Shown here piece by piece: positions 34,830 to 47,616 of a stretch of 64,000 nt of DNA. The notes beneath the pieces were generated by a model that had not been told where the DNA came from, ran no database searches, and saw only the letters and a list, made by a program, of their open reading frames with translations. This DNA is from Vitellaria paradoxa (lineage: Eukaryota > Streptophyta > Magnoliopsida > Ericales > Sapotaceae): assembly GCA_019916065.1 (NCBI GenBank), contig CM034234.1, forward strand, positions 7,972,342 through 8,036,341. The letters are read 5' to 3'. The position numbers were made by a program, and so were the translations under genes. Within the stretch, counting starts at the first letter, position 1. Every line of letters begins with the position of its first letter.

Positions 34830-35979
34830 TCCAACTGTCATTATCTGGTTTGTCTCCAAGCTTCTCTTTAAATCATTGAAGAATCTTGCTCTTTGAAATT
34901 TAAAACAAAAATACGTTGGGCTTCTTATATTTTTGGAAAAATAATCCTTTCAAAAAAAGACATCTTACTGTCCATTTTCCACTCTGCAGGTGGAGTACAG
35001 GTTCATTGTCATATGATAATGAAAGTAAAAGCATTTTTCCTTCCTTCCTCTCCTCCCATCTACTAAAAGAAGCTGAAAATGAATTTTACTGAAAAGACAC
35101 ACCAGTGGAGCACCTTAGTATTGAATACCTATGCTAGAACCCTTTCTATTCTCCTGTTTAGTCCTCTGGTCTTGAAATATTTTCATATTCCCTCTAGAAC
35201 AGATTTTCTAGAATTTTTGTGTTCATCGTAAAAAAATTTTCCCATGGTATCAATTTTTTGTTTTTTTGGGGTCTTGGTTAATATATCAACATATTTTCTG
35301 GACGTATATAACTTGCAAGGTGGCACATTGATCAGGACAAAATAGCTCGCTGGAGCACAGTAGAAAGAATATTCATAAGTTGACATTAGTTTTAGCCAAC
35401 CATACTTGGTGAGAAATGCTATTTCAGGTTCTCAGCTTCCTTGACCCAACCCCAACCCAAAAGAAGCACAACAATTTTGTCCGAACATTTTTAACAAAAG
35501 CTACTGAGATACATTAATATGACAGGGAAGTGGATAATCAATGCTTACCTTGGATTATCTTTCTTTCATTGTTTATACTTCATGGGAGTTTGCGATCTTA
35601 CGTTTTTCAAAAGTTTTGCAGGTTCAGGTATTCCTGCTTCCAGGATTGAGCCTCATTTTTTTATGGCAGCTTACCATGATATTTGCATACAGGTATAATT
35701 GTCTGCAGAGGAAGTTTGCAGGACTTTGCATGTTAAGAGGGAGAACAACTGAAGCAGCTCTCGGGCTTTTAACTGATGGTTTACTGAAATTAAATTGGCC
35801 TAGCCCGGGTGTATGACAATAATATGGTACCTGAGGCACAGAAGCTATTCTACTCCATCAACTACAGCGTTAAGCTTAAATTTGTGTATTGTTCTTTGTT
35901 TTTTTTTTTTTTTTATACATTGTGCTTTTGCAGTGCATTTAAATGGATCGGTGGCATCTTGTGTTGTGTTGTGTGTGTG

Positions 35980-36013
<34 letters not shown>

Positions 36014-38048
36014 CTTTTTTCTGTTTATTTAGTCTAGCTCAGTTGTGGGATGGTTTATGGAAATGTGGTTCTCTTTTATTTTTGAGGTCAAAGATGGTTT
36101 TATTTCTTTTTTATTTTTATTTTTGGCATTGTAGAACAACATGGTGTAGTATTTATATCATGACTGTTGTGCTTTATTCGTTGTTTTGGTGGCTTTTTTT
36201 AATGTGAATCTGATTTTAGTGTAGAACATGATTTCTGATTAAAAAAAAAATATTCTTTTTAGTGACTAAGCCTGCTTTTTTGAATTCGGACTCCTTTTCC
36301 TAAGTTTTGGACACACAGAATTTGCTGCAAAATAAAAGAAGAAAAAAAATTAGTTCAGGTTTTTGTTTGGGGGTTTTAAGTTAGCTTCTCCTCCACCACC
36401 AATGCCCCCGCCCCCCTTCCTTTTGTTTGGGGGGGGGGGGGAGGGTGGAGGGAAAACTCTTCCTTTTCTTGCACGAGCTTCTGGATCCATTAAATCAATT
36501 AAAAGTGCTGCGTCATTGCGCACGCCAAAAGAGCATGCGACTAGTGGATAACTCGATATGATTCAAGAGTTGGCTCCCCAGTGGTAATCCATTACCATTG
36601 AGTTCTTAAAAATAATCAGAATCTTTTTTTGTATAAATGACAAAAGGGGATTTCTTTTTCTGATGTATCAAAAAAAAAAAAAATGGAATAGAGTTTATTT
36701 TCTGATGGTATATTTGAAAAATGAACTTCAATAATTGATTCAGAACGTCTGTTCCTTGTAATAGAGTAATCGTTAAAGTTTTCAAAAATTGGTCTTGTGA
36801 GTGGTCGCTTGTTATTTCATGATTACATGATCTACTTTAGGGTTAGTGATTTATCTCTTCAATGCAGTGACCGACAAGGGTGAGGGAAACTTGAAGTTAT
36901 ATTTAAATTTTTAGGCTTAAAACCTAAAATTAAATATCATCCATTAACCAATGTAAAGTTGATAATTGTGAATATAAACTCAACGATGAGATCAACAGAT
37001 GAGATTTAACTTAAAGATTAACTTCTGAATCTTAACTTAAAGATTAACTTCGAACCCTCCCTTATCCGACTGGTAGTGGGTATTTCTCAAATGGGTACCA
37101 TTAGGTGGGAATAATACAGCACCACCCTCGGCAAAATCTCCGGTGCTGTATCTTATTTTTGTGCCTTGTGACCTCCAGTCGTTTTGAGACTAGGATTTTG
37201 TATTGGGTTGCTATCCTGAACCTCCATAGGCGAAAGAGGTATAAACTCAACCCTGGTCAGATCAGGGACAAATGTGGACATAACTCTCATCAACTGAAAC
37301 TACCACTAGAATTTATTTCAAGCAGGTTATGCTAATAATGCAGTCGCAGCACCAAGAAAGAACGAAATAAGACGTTAGATTTGGAAAACATAAAACATTT
37401 TACACGAAAAACGATATTTTGCTGTTTTATGTTCTCGATAGAAATGGTTTTCCAAAACATCACTCTAAATCAAACATGTTTTTCACCTAATTCCAATTTT
37501 TTTTCCCTTTTCTTAGTAAAGAAAAACAGAAAGCAAGTGGAAAACAGTTGAACCAAACAGCTCCCATACGTTTCCAAAAGAAGAATTGGAGGAGGATGAC
37601 TCAAGCACGTGGGACGAGTCATCAAGAAGTAATAATGACAAACCTAACCTAACTTCTATCAATAATGAGAAACTATGTTTGAGATTAGCAATGAAGAAAA
37701 TAATTCTAAGAGGATCCCCAGACCACACGTTTAAACTAATCAAATCCACAACAGTAGGCTAATTTCTTTCTTTGGCAGAGATTAAACATCTTTTAAAACT
37801 GGCAAATTCCTTAGTGAAGCTGAGGAATCATCACATCAACCAATAGTGTCAACAAAATGAATCCCACCACGAGCAGAGATTACTTTGGCACCAAAGTTTA
37901 ACCATAAAACGCAGAACCAACTAAGCTTGCCTCTACATAGGTCAAGATTGACCAACAAAAACTTAACTCTCATTCTCTTTCCAAGTCCATTTGCCAAACA
38001 AGGACACCGAAACCCAAGAGGAACTTCAGTACCTTCCTTCAAATCCAT
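34830..38048. other. Convergent intergenic region between U2AF35 and HD2
   Basis: 3' sequences of two genes that face each other. A stretch at 35622-35870 preceded by TTTTGCAG may be a spliced 3'-UTR exon of U2AF35, but this is unproven. An A run of about 27 bases lies at 35987-36013. A C-rich/G-rich inverted pair lies at 36388-36453. The block at 37035-37330, with open frames but no known motif, resembles a dispersed repeat. The right end is 3' UTR of HD2. Confidence 0.5.
36388..36453. repeat. C-rich / G-rich inverted pair
   Basis: CTCCTCCACCACC followed by CCCCCGCCCCCC (36388-36416) faces a run of 13 G followed by AGGGTGGAGGG (36429-36453) across a 12-base T-rich loop. A strong hairpin or a G-quadruplex on the plus strand is possible. 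TTTTGTTTGGGGG occurs at both 36361 and 36421. Confidence 0.7.
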
Positions 38049-41000
38049 TTACTTTCCAGCACTGTGCTTGGCCTTTGTATGAGATTGCAAAGCATTTTCT
38101 GAATTAAATGACCTGCAATTGGGAAAAATAACATTGGAATGAGAATTTTTCAATTTCACCACCAGAGAAAATTGAAGGACTCTCAAGGATATGTACTTGT
38201 TACAAGATTTGCAAGGATGCGATCCAGCTGCTTTTGGGGTCTGCTGCTTTGATTGATTAGCAGAAGTTTTTCTGGCCTGCTTTGAGGGATAAGGTGTCGC
38301 CACACGGCCACCATCTTTCTTGGTATCTGCACGATAAAAAGGCTAAGAATTAAATTATCCTCACATATGGAGATCTAAACAAGGAAAGTTGTAATGAACC
38401 ATTTTTTAATAATAATAATAATAAAATGTGTATGAGCCAATGGCAATTCTGTGAAACATCTAATTATCTTTACACGCATTTTTGACAAGTTCTTATTATC
38501 TATACAATTATAAAAGGAAACCTAAGGGGAAGCTGAGGAAGCTCCAAATTTGGTGAAACCCACTTTTTTGGTGAAGCAATTTAATAACCCTAACTTAAAG
38601 ATGTTTAAATGATTTTTAAAAACTATCACTTATGTGAGCACTTAATACCCTCACCTATTATTAGAAGTTAAGAAATATAATAATCATGTGCAGCACATGC
38701 ACTGATAGTTCCATGATAACAAGCATATGACACTGCATTCAAAGAATTAAAAAATGGTACATTCTAAGCCCTAGCAATGAAAATCACAGGCTGTAATATG
38801 CCTCATTCACGAGTGCATGTCCAGCCAAAAGTTAGGATTAAAACTTTAAGGTGGGCAACTGAAGCCGCAAGGAAGTCAAAGAATTTTATCTCACGGCCGT
38901 GTTCCAAAAGATTGCATCCTTACAGAAGTTGCAGATCTCATTTAGGTTGTATTTGGATTAATGATTTATCAAACGAAAAGGAAAGGGATGGGGCATGTTA
39001 GGCTTGTGATGGAAAATGGAAAAGAAAACACATGTGACTTGATAAATTAAAAATAATTAAATTAGAAAATTAACTAATTAACGAATGCTTTCCATTTTAC
39101 TATATTTTAGGATCCATTCAAATAAAAACATGTCTTTTGAATTTTTGTTTCCTTCCCCTTTTCCCTATCTTTTTCTTTTACTTTTCCCTTCCATTCTTTT
39201 CCCTTACCAAATCCTCACTTCAAATGCACCCTTAAACAACAAAAATCTATGATAAAATTAACGAAACTCAACTTCACACTTCCATGGGGTAACTTTATTT
39301 CCTTCTTTTTTTTATACTTTTTGTTCCTTTTTTTTTTTTTTTCACTTGGGGAGTAGCAAATGATTAATCATAACGAACTGAAGCTCTGAAAACAGATAAA
39401 TTTTCAGCAATTTCATAAACTATTAGGTTGATATCAGTTACATTAGTAGGGCCACAAATTAGCCGACCTTGACACTATTCAGGATTTTTAGGTTCATGCT
39501 TGGCTCAATTATAAATGAATGAATTTGAGTGATCCTTACACCAATGCCAAGTTGTACATGAACACTCTTCATGGGTAATCTTTTAGATCATCAGGAAAAA
39601 ATTAATTAAAAAAAATCATAAGAATCAAGTAAGCTACCATAAGACAAAAAATAACTTTTAACTTATTGCGATTATGTCATATCTATATATTTCAAAGTAA
39701 TCATTAACATGGAAAGCTCGTGTAATTATTGTCTTATATAGTTAAGACATAAATTTATAATATTATGGTGGAACATGATAGTTTAACATAAAAGTGGTTT
39801 ACTGTAATGTAACTTTTAGAATGAAAAACACAATATCATGATATAAAAATAAAATATTTAATCAATATATTTTAGATGCATATTACTTAATAATTATATA
39901 TATATATATATGTATATATCAATACTAAACCAACCCAAGCCAACCGATTTTCAGAGTCAAACCAGCCTGATTTTTAAATCGAAGCTTAGCTCATGTAGTA
40001 AATGAACAAGTTCAACCGAGTCTTTAATGAGCCGAGCTCAAGTATGTTCATGTATGACTCGATTCATTCGCAAGGTTGTTAACAAGGTAGGAAATGGGTA
40101 CATGCAAAATAGATTGAACCATACTAATATATTTTAGATGTGCATTATTTAATTATACATAGATTAAATGAGCAAAAGCCCTAATGAGCTGAACCAAGCA
40201 ATTTTCGGACTCAAATGAGCCTAACTTTTCAGTTTAAGCTCATTTATTAAATGAATGAGTCAAGCCAAGTCTTTAACAAGTTGAGCTTGAGTCATTGGTC
40301 TATTCATGAATGACTTGGTCCATTTGCAGCCCTGTCCGTTAGTTTTCCTCTGTGTGGGTAAACCTAAATGGTAGGAAATAAGTTCTTTGTGCAAAATAAA
40401 AATTGAACCCCACCACTATCGTAGAGAAAATATAAGTATTCATGGCTACGAATAAGAGAAACGAAAATCACCAATTTTTTGAGGGGTAATCAATTTCGCC
40501 TTCTTATCATGATGGGGAGTTTTAGTTGCAGATTCTGTAGGTCTCTTCTTGCTCGGTTCAACCTTCAGAGTAAGAAACCAATATAATTTAGCCAACAAGA
40601 ACTTAGAAAAAAATTATTACATGCAATTTCCAACCATCCCTCTACCTATGTTTTGGAGGGGTGAGGTGTGGAGAAAAATTAATCTACCTTCAACAGGGTC
40701 TCTTTGTCTTCGTCATCATCCTCAGTCTCATCTTCTCCACTTTGAGAATGGATATCTTCATCCTAAACCAAAAGACAAGCAAGCACACTTAGCTAGGTAA
40801 GCATCTACGACATCTTCGTTCTTTAGCACCACAAATACAACTAGAATAATCAGTCTAAACTAAAAATTGTGTTAGGGACACCATTATACAAAATGACAGT
40901 ATGCAAACACAGACATGCACACAAAACAAAATCACTGGGGTAAGAGGAAGAAGCTTATATGCAAAGTCTATAGCTTCTGTAATGATACTGCGTACAAAAT

Positions 41001-44000
41001 CAAGATTCAGATGTGCAGGGTCTTTCGTAATAGTAACATGTTAGACACCTGTCAGCATGCCCTGCAATCCCAGGGGGATCTGCATCCAAATCCAGAAGCC
41101 CTTTGTAAGATTTACCAGAGTATAGCACCAAGGATATGTTTCAAACCCGCACATGGATGGTAAAAACCATTGAATTATATTTTCCACTTCCACCAATTTC
41201 ACAAACAAACCCCAGTACAAGACATGGCACCATGACACATGCACGTATTTTTGCATGAATTATGATGAATATGTAGAATTTAAACAGCTAAGTAGAGCTG
41301 ACAAACATGCACCCCAGGTATAATTTGAAATTATTTTGCCGAAACACAAGGAAAAATGATACTTTTTTTTTTTTTTTTGTGAAAAGAAACGAAAAGGGGG
41401 GAAAAAAAAACAACCTCATCTGAGTTGGATTCAAATTCAGAAGACTCTGTATCAAATCCATCCTCACTGCTACCATCATCTTCTTCAACAGATTTCACAT
41501 CTTTCTTTGGCTCCACAATCTTTACCTTTTGTTTCACCACAGCTGAATTGGACTTTGCAGTATTAGCATTCTCTGCAGCAGCGGAAGGTTCCTTATGCTT
41601 AGCCTCTGATTGTAATTTTCCTGTGAAGGCAAAATAAATAATAAAAATCAGACTGAAGGAAATATACAAGCTATTCAGTAAAAACAAATGAAGTAGAAAT
41701 ACCAATGTCAGACGCTTTCACAGGAAGATCCACATCGGCCTCATCTTCTAAGAACAAAAACTAGGTATGAGTCCAATAGCAAAACATGATAATTAAGAAC
41801 ACTTGAGCAGTGTTTGTTAACAAACTCACCAGAATCATCCTCAGATGTGATCATAAAAAAGAGCCAGCCAGTCAAGGGAGACAATTACAACAAACACCCC
41901 CCAACCAAAAAAAATACATAAATAAATAAAATAAAAAAAAATAAAAAATAAAACTGTAAATTGGAAGAAATAGAATGCTGTAAAACAGACAGAAGCAAGG
42001 ATATTCATCACAAGGATTATCGCATTTATATCCATAGAAGTAGACACTGCCATTTTTCCAGTTGTGGGATAGTTCAAAATTTTTATCAAACATCAAATCA
42101 AATTGTAGCTGTGGGAACTTCTCAGGAGACAGTGTTCCAAGGACAAACTTCTTGCCATCAACAGTTGCGTAAAGGTAAAGAGATTCATTCCCTTTGCCTT
42201 TCTTAATATCACCAAGACAAGCCTGTAAAGAAGTAACACATGCACTTCAACATAAACGGAAAGGATGCAGCAATAATCACAATTAAATTCAAATGTTCAA
42301 AGCAAAGTTCTCTTTGTTGAATATAACCTGTGAAAGATGCACCACCCTGCCTTCCCCAGGTTTTACTAGGCAAGGCTCTCCACTTTTGACCTCAACTCCT
42401 GTGAACTATTACATGTTAGTCTTAAGAAAATGTATTCAATAAACCAAACAGCCACTGAATGCATTCGACAGTGATCAATTTCACCATTGTGTAAATGCAA
42501 AGCCAAACAACGTCTGATCTCAGCCAAATAACTATACATAGTACATGTGCAGACATACTTTGTATGCTAAAACAAGGAAAAGATAAATCAGACACAGATA
42601 CAACTAGAACAACTGTTTCAACTCTGCTAACAGGGAAACTCAACAGGACCAAATTAAATTATTGATGCATTAAACAAAAGAAAGGCCTAAGTAATAACAA
42701 TAATTTCAGGCTGTTATATCTGCAGACTGAAATATTGTAGATATTTTTATATAAATTATATCTGCATATTGTTAGTGATCTTTACAACTAAATCCTATCC
42801 ATTGGAGTTGTATATCAAAATATTAAAAGATAAATATAAAAAGGTAAGGTATGAAAGTGTTGATATGATGAAATATAAAGGAATAGTTAATTTATGTATG
42901 TATGTATGTCTGTATATATGTATGAACAGCAGGGCCGTGTGGTGCACTGGGCAGCTAAGACGGTTGCCCAAAGCCCCACAAATACAAAAGGCCCCAGTTT
43001 TAGGCTTAGTTTGGCAAACGAAAAAAAAAAAACACTAACTTTTTAGTAAAGAGCTTTTGAGCTTTTTGTTAATTTGACATATTTGTCCTTCAAGGTTTAA
43101 AAAAAGTTTAAAATGTAAGAGAGTAAATTTAGTTATTTCAAAAAAAGCCAAAAAGCTGAGTAGCTAAAAGCTAAGAAGGCTTCCCAAACGGAGCCTTAGA
43201 ATTCTTCTAGGTTTTTGTTACTTAATAAATTTTTATTGGTAATTTAGATTTTACACCAATCAGAATTTATTAAAAATAACTAAATCCCTAATATTTCTCC
43301 CTTTTTATCATGTGAGACCTTTAGTCTTCTCATCCCACAAAGACAGAAAGCCCCAATTTTTAGAATTCTTCTATGTTTTTATCACTTAATAAATTTTATT
43401 TAACTTATATTTTAAACCATTAGAAATTATTAAAAACAACTAAATCGCTACTATGCGCAACATTTGGTCTTCTGAAAAGGCCCCAATTTTTAGAATTTTT
43501 CTATGTTTTTATAACTCAATAAATTTTATTTTTAATTTTATATTTTAAACCAATCAAAATTTATTAGAAACTAAATCCCTAATATTTCTCCCCTTTTAAC
43601 ATATGAGATTTTTGGTCTTCTCATTCCACAAATGTAGAAGGCCCCAATTTTTGGAATTCTTCCATGTTTTCATCACTTAATAAATTTTATTTTTAATTTA
43701 TATTTTAAACCAATTAAAAAACAAATTAGTGATCAAGACGTTCAATATATATTTCCGTAACGTTAAAAGAGAAGATATTATACAGTACGCATGGTACCAA
43801 ATTCAGCCAGAAGACAAACAAATGAAGTTCAAAAATTATTTAGAGAAGAAATAAAACCTAAAACATTTAACTCGTTCCGGATAATGATTTAGCAACATAA
43901 GGATTGATTAATCAATCAAAAATCACAATCTATCAAGATCAATACTAAATCCACGTTGCAATGAGGAATCAACAACTACCTGTACAAGATGAACCAATAA

Positions 44001-44131
44001 AAGCCCTAATGTTCTTGAAAACCCCAACAGATGCAGAGGCGCGGTGAAGCAACGGTGTGAGCGACAATGAAATGTACATACATTTATAAAATAAGCGACA
44101 GAAATGGAAGAAGCTTACCCCAGAAATCCAT
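38049..44131 (-). CDS. HDT1: HD2-type histone deacetylase (nucleoplasmin-like, C2H2 finger)
   Basis: Plant-specific nucleolar chromatin protein of the HD2/HDT family. Exons on the minus strand: 44131-44119 (MDFWG), 42398-42328, 42222 to about 42012, 41839-41830, 41747-41703, 41620-41415, 40762-40688, 40562-40472, 38326-38197, 38112-38049; about 304 aa. The N-terminal nucleoplasmin-like domain reads VEVKSGEPCLVKPGEG, then LYLYATVDGKKFVLGTLSPE and FELSHNWKNGSVYFYGYK. Acidic stretches follow (SVEEDDGSSEDGF, GEDETEDDDEDKE), then a Lys-rich NLS (PSKKRPTES, HHDKKAKL). The C2H2 finger (CKSCNKSFNSENALQSH...H) is split by the last intron. One oddity: the exon ending near 42012 and the 10-base exon at 41839-41830 do not join in frame with canonical sites. 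The missing canonical junction could be a non-GT donor, a small missed exon, a sequence error or a lesion. Confidence 0.9.
38945..39231. mobile_element. Tourist-like MITE in HD2 last large intron
   Basis: A 287-bp element. The left end GGTTGTATTTGGATTAATGA and right-end reverse complement GGGTGCATTTGAAGTGAGGA continue matching for about 35 bp. TTA flanks both sides (38942-38944 and 39232-39234). Confidence 0.7.
42985..43735. repeat. Tandem array of about 150-bp units in HD2 intron 1
   Basis: Four degenerate units each begin near AAGGCCCCAATTTTTAGAA and run through CTTAATAAATTTTATTT, AACTAAATCCCTAATATT and a GTCTTCTCATCCCACAAA-like end. Unit starts lie near 42988 (interrupted), 43350, 43478 and 43637. 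The upstream part (42930-42985) is G+C-richer. Confidence 0.75.
43003..43195. mobile_element. Tourist-like MITE inserted in the first array unit
   Basis: A 193-bp element with ends GGCTTAGTTTGGCAAACG and (reverse complement) GGCTCCGTTTGGGAAGCC. TTA duplications lie at 43000-43002 and 43196-43198. Excising it restores a continuous repeat unit, so it came after the array unit. Confidence 0.8.
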
Positions 44132-44466
44132 TGACCGATGTAAATGAAAGCTTGCAAGCAATGGAGATTTTAAGAGATAGAAAATTTAGGGTTTTGAAAC
44201 AGAGAGCAAGAGTGAGAGTGAGCAGTTGAAGTTTGGAAATGGAAGGGCACTGAGCCGGGGGTTATGAAGTGTGGAGCTGTGATAGTGTGTTTCCGGTACT
44301 ATCAAAGATGTCGGAAATGAATTTTGAATTTGACTCCCAAAAATTGTGCTTTTGGCAAATGGATTGCTTTTTTGGTTTTTTTTTTTTTTTTTCCCATTTC
44401 TTTTTATAACCAAACGCGATTTTTAGAACTTTGTGAATAAAATACAATGAATAGATTGATCAAAAT

Positions 44467-44602
44467 AAGGCTGCATTTAATTTATTAAAAAATTTTGAAA
44501 AGTTTGAAAACTCATTTACTTTTTATCTTATTACACACATTATGAATTTATAATTTATCTCATTTTATCTCATTTTTTATTACTCTAAATACGCCTTTAA
44601 AA
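44467..44602. mobile_element. Family A MITE upstream of HD2
   Basis: A copy of about 136 bp with core ATTATGAATTTATAATTTAT in minus orientation. Right end ATTACTCTAAATACGCC and left end GGCTGCATTTAATTTATTAA are inverted repeats. It lies about 340 bp upstream of the HD2 start. Confidence 0.6.
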
Positions 44603-45286
44603 ATTGTTTGGCATGTCAAAATTCACCAAAGGAACCATACAAAAACATCACTAAATGAAGGTTTCAGGAGGTTACAGTGGAAAAAATCCATTGCAAGAGC
44701 TGCAGTGGAAAATAAAAGGTTCAGATTTGATTGTTTTTAATCGAATGGTTTTAATTTAATTTAATTAAAATTATTTTTAAAATAAAAATAAAATTTTAAA
44801 AAATCTGATTAGAACACAATTAATACATAATGCAAAAAGTCACGTATTATTAAAATAAAAATAAATCTCAGCTCTTCATTTTTTTACTGCAGCTCTTATA
44901 GGAAATTTTTTCGCTACAACTTGTACCTACTAAATGAATCACAAAAGTTAAGTGTGGAAGGTGGCATTTATTTTGTGGTTTTATGTTTTAAGAACAATAA
45001 AAACACATTTAGTTTAATATTTTATATATTTTGTATTTTGATTTTTTTTTGTTTTGAGTTTAAAATTCTAAAAACTACTTTTAATCCCTTTATATTTGAT
45101 GAGTTAATTCATTTTTTATTTTTTTAAATAAATTTTAAAAATACAATGAACTAAATACGTTTTAAAATATTTTTTATGTTTTAAAAAATATAAAATAAAA
45201 AATAGGGTCAAAATATGTATATTAAATGTCACCTCAAATTTTAAAATTAATTTTTTAACATTTAAAATCTAATTCCATAAAATTAA

Positions 45287-47347
45287 GGGGGTGTTTAGTT
45301 GATCAAAACTAACTAGGGATGGGCATTTTAGCCGACCCGTCCAAATCCAATCCGTTATCCGATCTGAATGAATGTGAAATTTAGATTTTTTTTTTTTTTA
45401 GATTGGATCAGATTTGGATTTAGTTTTTTAAAAAAAATTAGATATTGGATCGGATATGGGGATGGCATTGCCTCTACCCCAATCTGCCCCAAATCCAATA
45501 TCTAATCCGAATCTACCCAAATCTGCCTCGATTTATCTTGATCTGTCTCAAAAAATATCTGAATAACTTCAAATCATTTGAAACCACGATGACAACATCG
45601 TCACTATACCATAGCAAACAATATTCACATTCATAGACTTATTGAACTTCACTATTATTATCATTAAAATGAATATTGATAAATAAATTTAAAACAAAAA
45701 TTGTTATCGTTTTGTATTAATTTGGGAAAGAAATTATAAATTTAATTTTTTTCTCACTTTTGTGCAAATTGAAGTTTTAAAAGTTCAATTTATTTTTTTC
45801 ATACGCAAAAATAAAGAAAATTTAAAGAGGTAAATTTAAAATTTTATAAGATATATCATTTGGGACTCTACAAAATTATATAAATCCCTTTAAAATTTAA
45901 ATTTTTATTTATTAAACGAATTATGAAACTATAATTTTTATAAATTTATATTAATTTATACAATTTCAAACCCTATTATGACTTGTAAACTTAATTATTT
46001 TTAGAAAAATATCTAGATACAAATTTTAAAAAATAATTAAAATATTTTATTTGCTATTTTATTTTATTTTCTTATTTTTAGCACAAAAAATTACTGTTTC
46101 ATTAAGTAACTTCTTTATTGAACTTTGAATAGTTTATTATTTTTCCCGTATTTTTAACATTATCAGTTAAAATATATTTTTAAACTTTTTAATATTGATA
46201 TTCAAAAGAGTTCTCTGGAAAATATATTTTTTAAATAGTTTAACTAAAATGTTTCATGAAACATTCAATATTTTTTTATAGTGAAAATTATTTTTTAAAA
46301 AATATATAGAGAACAACTTATTAATTTTTTTTTTTAGATAGTTTGATAAGTGTAGATAATTACATTTTAAATTTTTTGAAAAAATTTACTTATGCAAATG
46401 AGTTATCTTATTATGATAAAAATTTATAGTTCTATGTTATTCTAAAAAATTATTTGTTATTATAAAAAAATTAAAAATTTTTTGTAGTTTTATTTTTTTC
46501 TATATGTGAATGGTGAGAAAAAAAATTAGTTATTCTATTTTGAAATTAGGTTGATGTAAAAAGTTAATGGAGACAAAAAAGAATTAGAAATTTAAATATA
46601 CAACTTTTATTTTTTTTGTTTGTATGTTTTAAATAAGAAAAAAATTTAAAAAGCTACAATAAATTTTATTTTTATTTATATTTTTAGCAATCATAAAAAA
46701 ATAAATTTAAATTTATTTTATATTTAAATTTATTTGATTAAGGTATAAAATAAATTAAAATTTATTTACAAACTTTTGTCATATTTTTTAACATTTTGAT
46801 ATTTATTTATTTTTTACAATTCTTTTAAAATTTATTTATTTTAAAATTTACCAACTCATGTTTTTTTTTTATATTTTAATCATTCAGTATTTTTAAATAT
46901 ATTACTAGATTATTAAAATGTATTACATTATTTACAAAATATATTATTATGTATTATTTTGATTTTGGAGATGAATTATTTGGTAGTAATAGATTACATA
47001 AAACTTAAGGGCAGATTCGGAGGTGAACAAATGGTTTGGAGGTTTGGATATCTGTGGATATATCCGTTCTCCGTTTGAAGCAGGGATGGAGGTTCAAAAA
47101 AATATCTGTTTGGAGTTTGGGGCAAATTTGAAAGTAGGTAGAGGATTTGGAGTTTGAATTTGGATAATGTTATATCCACCTTCGATCTGTCCCGTTCCCA
47201 TCCTTAAAACTAACTAAAATTTATTAACTTTTATCAATTTTTTATATTTTTTTAAAATTAAATTTTATCACATATTATTTTTACATTAAATTTTTATACT
47301 TTTACTATAATTTTTGATCAAATTTTTGTTAATTAAACACTTCCTGA
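45287..47347. mobile_element. Family C-like MITE split by a later insertion
   Basis: The outer ends GGGGGTGTTTAGTTGATCAA (45287) and, as reverse complement, GGAAGTGTTTAATTAACAAA (to about 47347) are inverted repeats like those at 8915-9069. Removing 45315-47205 plus one target copy restores a MITE of about 160 bp. Confidence 0.6.
45315..47205. mobile_element. 1.9-kb non-autonomous Mutator-like element with 10-bp TSD
   Basis: Flanked by the exact direct repeat AAAACTAACT at 45305-45314 and 47206-47215. Termini are AGGGATGGG on the left and AAGGATGGG as the reverse complement of the right. The outer 200-250 bp on each side is G+C-richer, with repeated GGATTTGGA, GGATATGGGG and AATCCAAT motifs that face each other. 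The 1.3-kb middle is A+T-rich and holds no transposase frame. A 9-10-bp duplication points to the Mutator superfamily; the class call is an inference. Confidence 0.75.
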
Positions 47348-47616
47348 ATTATTTTAAACAAAATAATTTTTATGTAATTTTTATAAAACTTCCAATTTTT
47401 TGTTTGCAAAATCAAAGCAAGGAAATTCCTGATCAGTGATTTTTTCTCAGAAAATCCGTTACGGCGAGGGGTGCAACGGGAAATAGAGATACACTGCAAA
47501 AGTCGAGCGGGCTGCGCAGTGAGAACAAGGAGAGGAGAGGACAGTAGGAGTCAAGGAGGAGTGACTTCCATATCTCCGCATCTACCTTCTGTAAACTACA
47601 GAGAGAGGAACAAAGA

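Noticed and set aside
34423..34896. Plus-strand and minus-strand frames over the U2AF35 last exon
   Set aside because: They are out-of-frame readings of the Arg/Ser-coding sequence; the true frame continues from exon 4 and stops at 34829.
37105..37335. 76-residue plus-strand frame
   Set aside because: No recognisable domain; probably part of a dispersed repeat in the 3' intergenic space.
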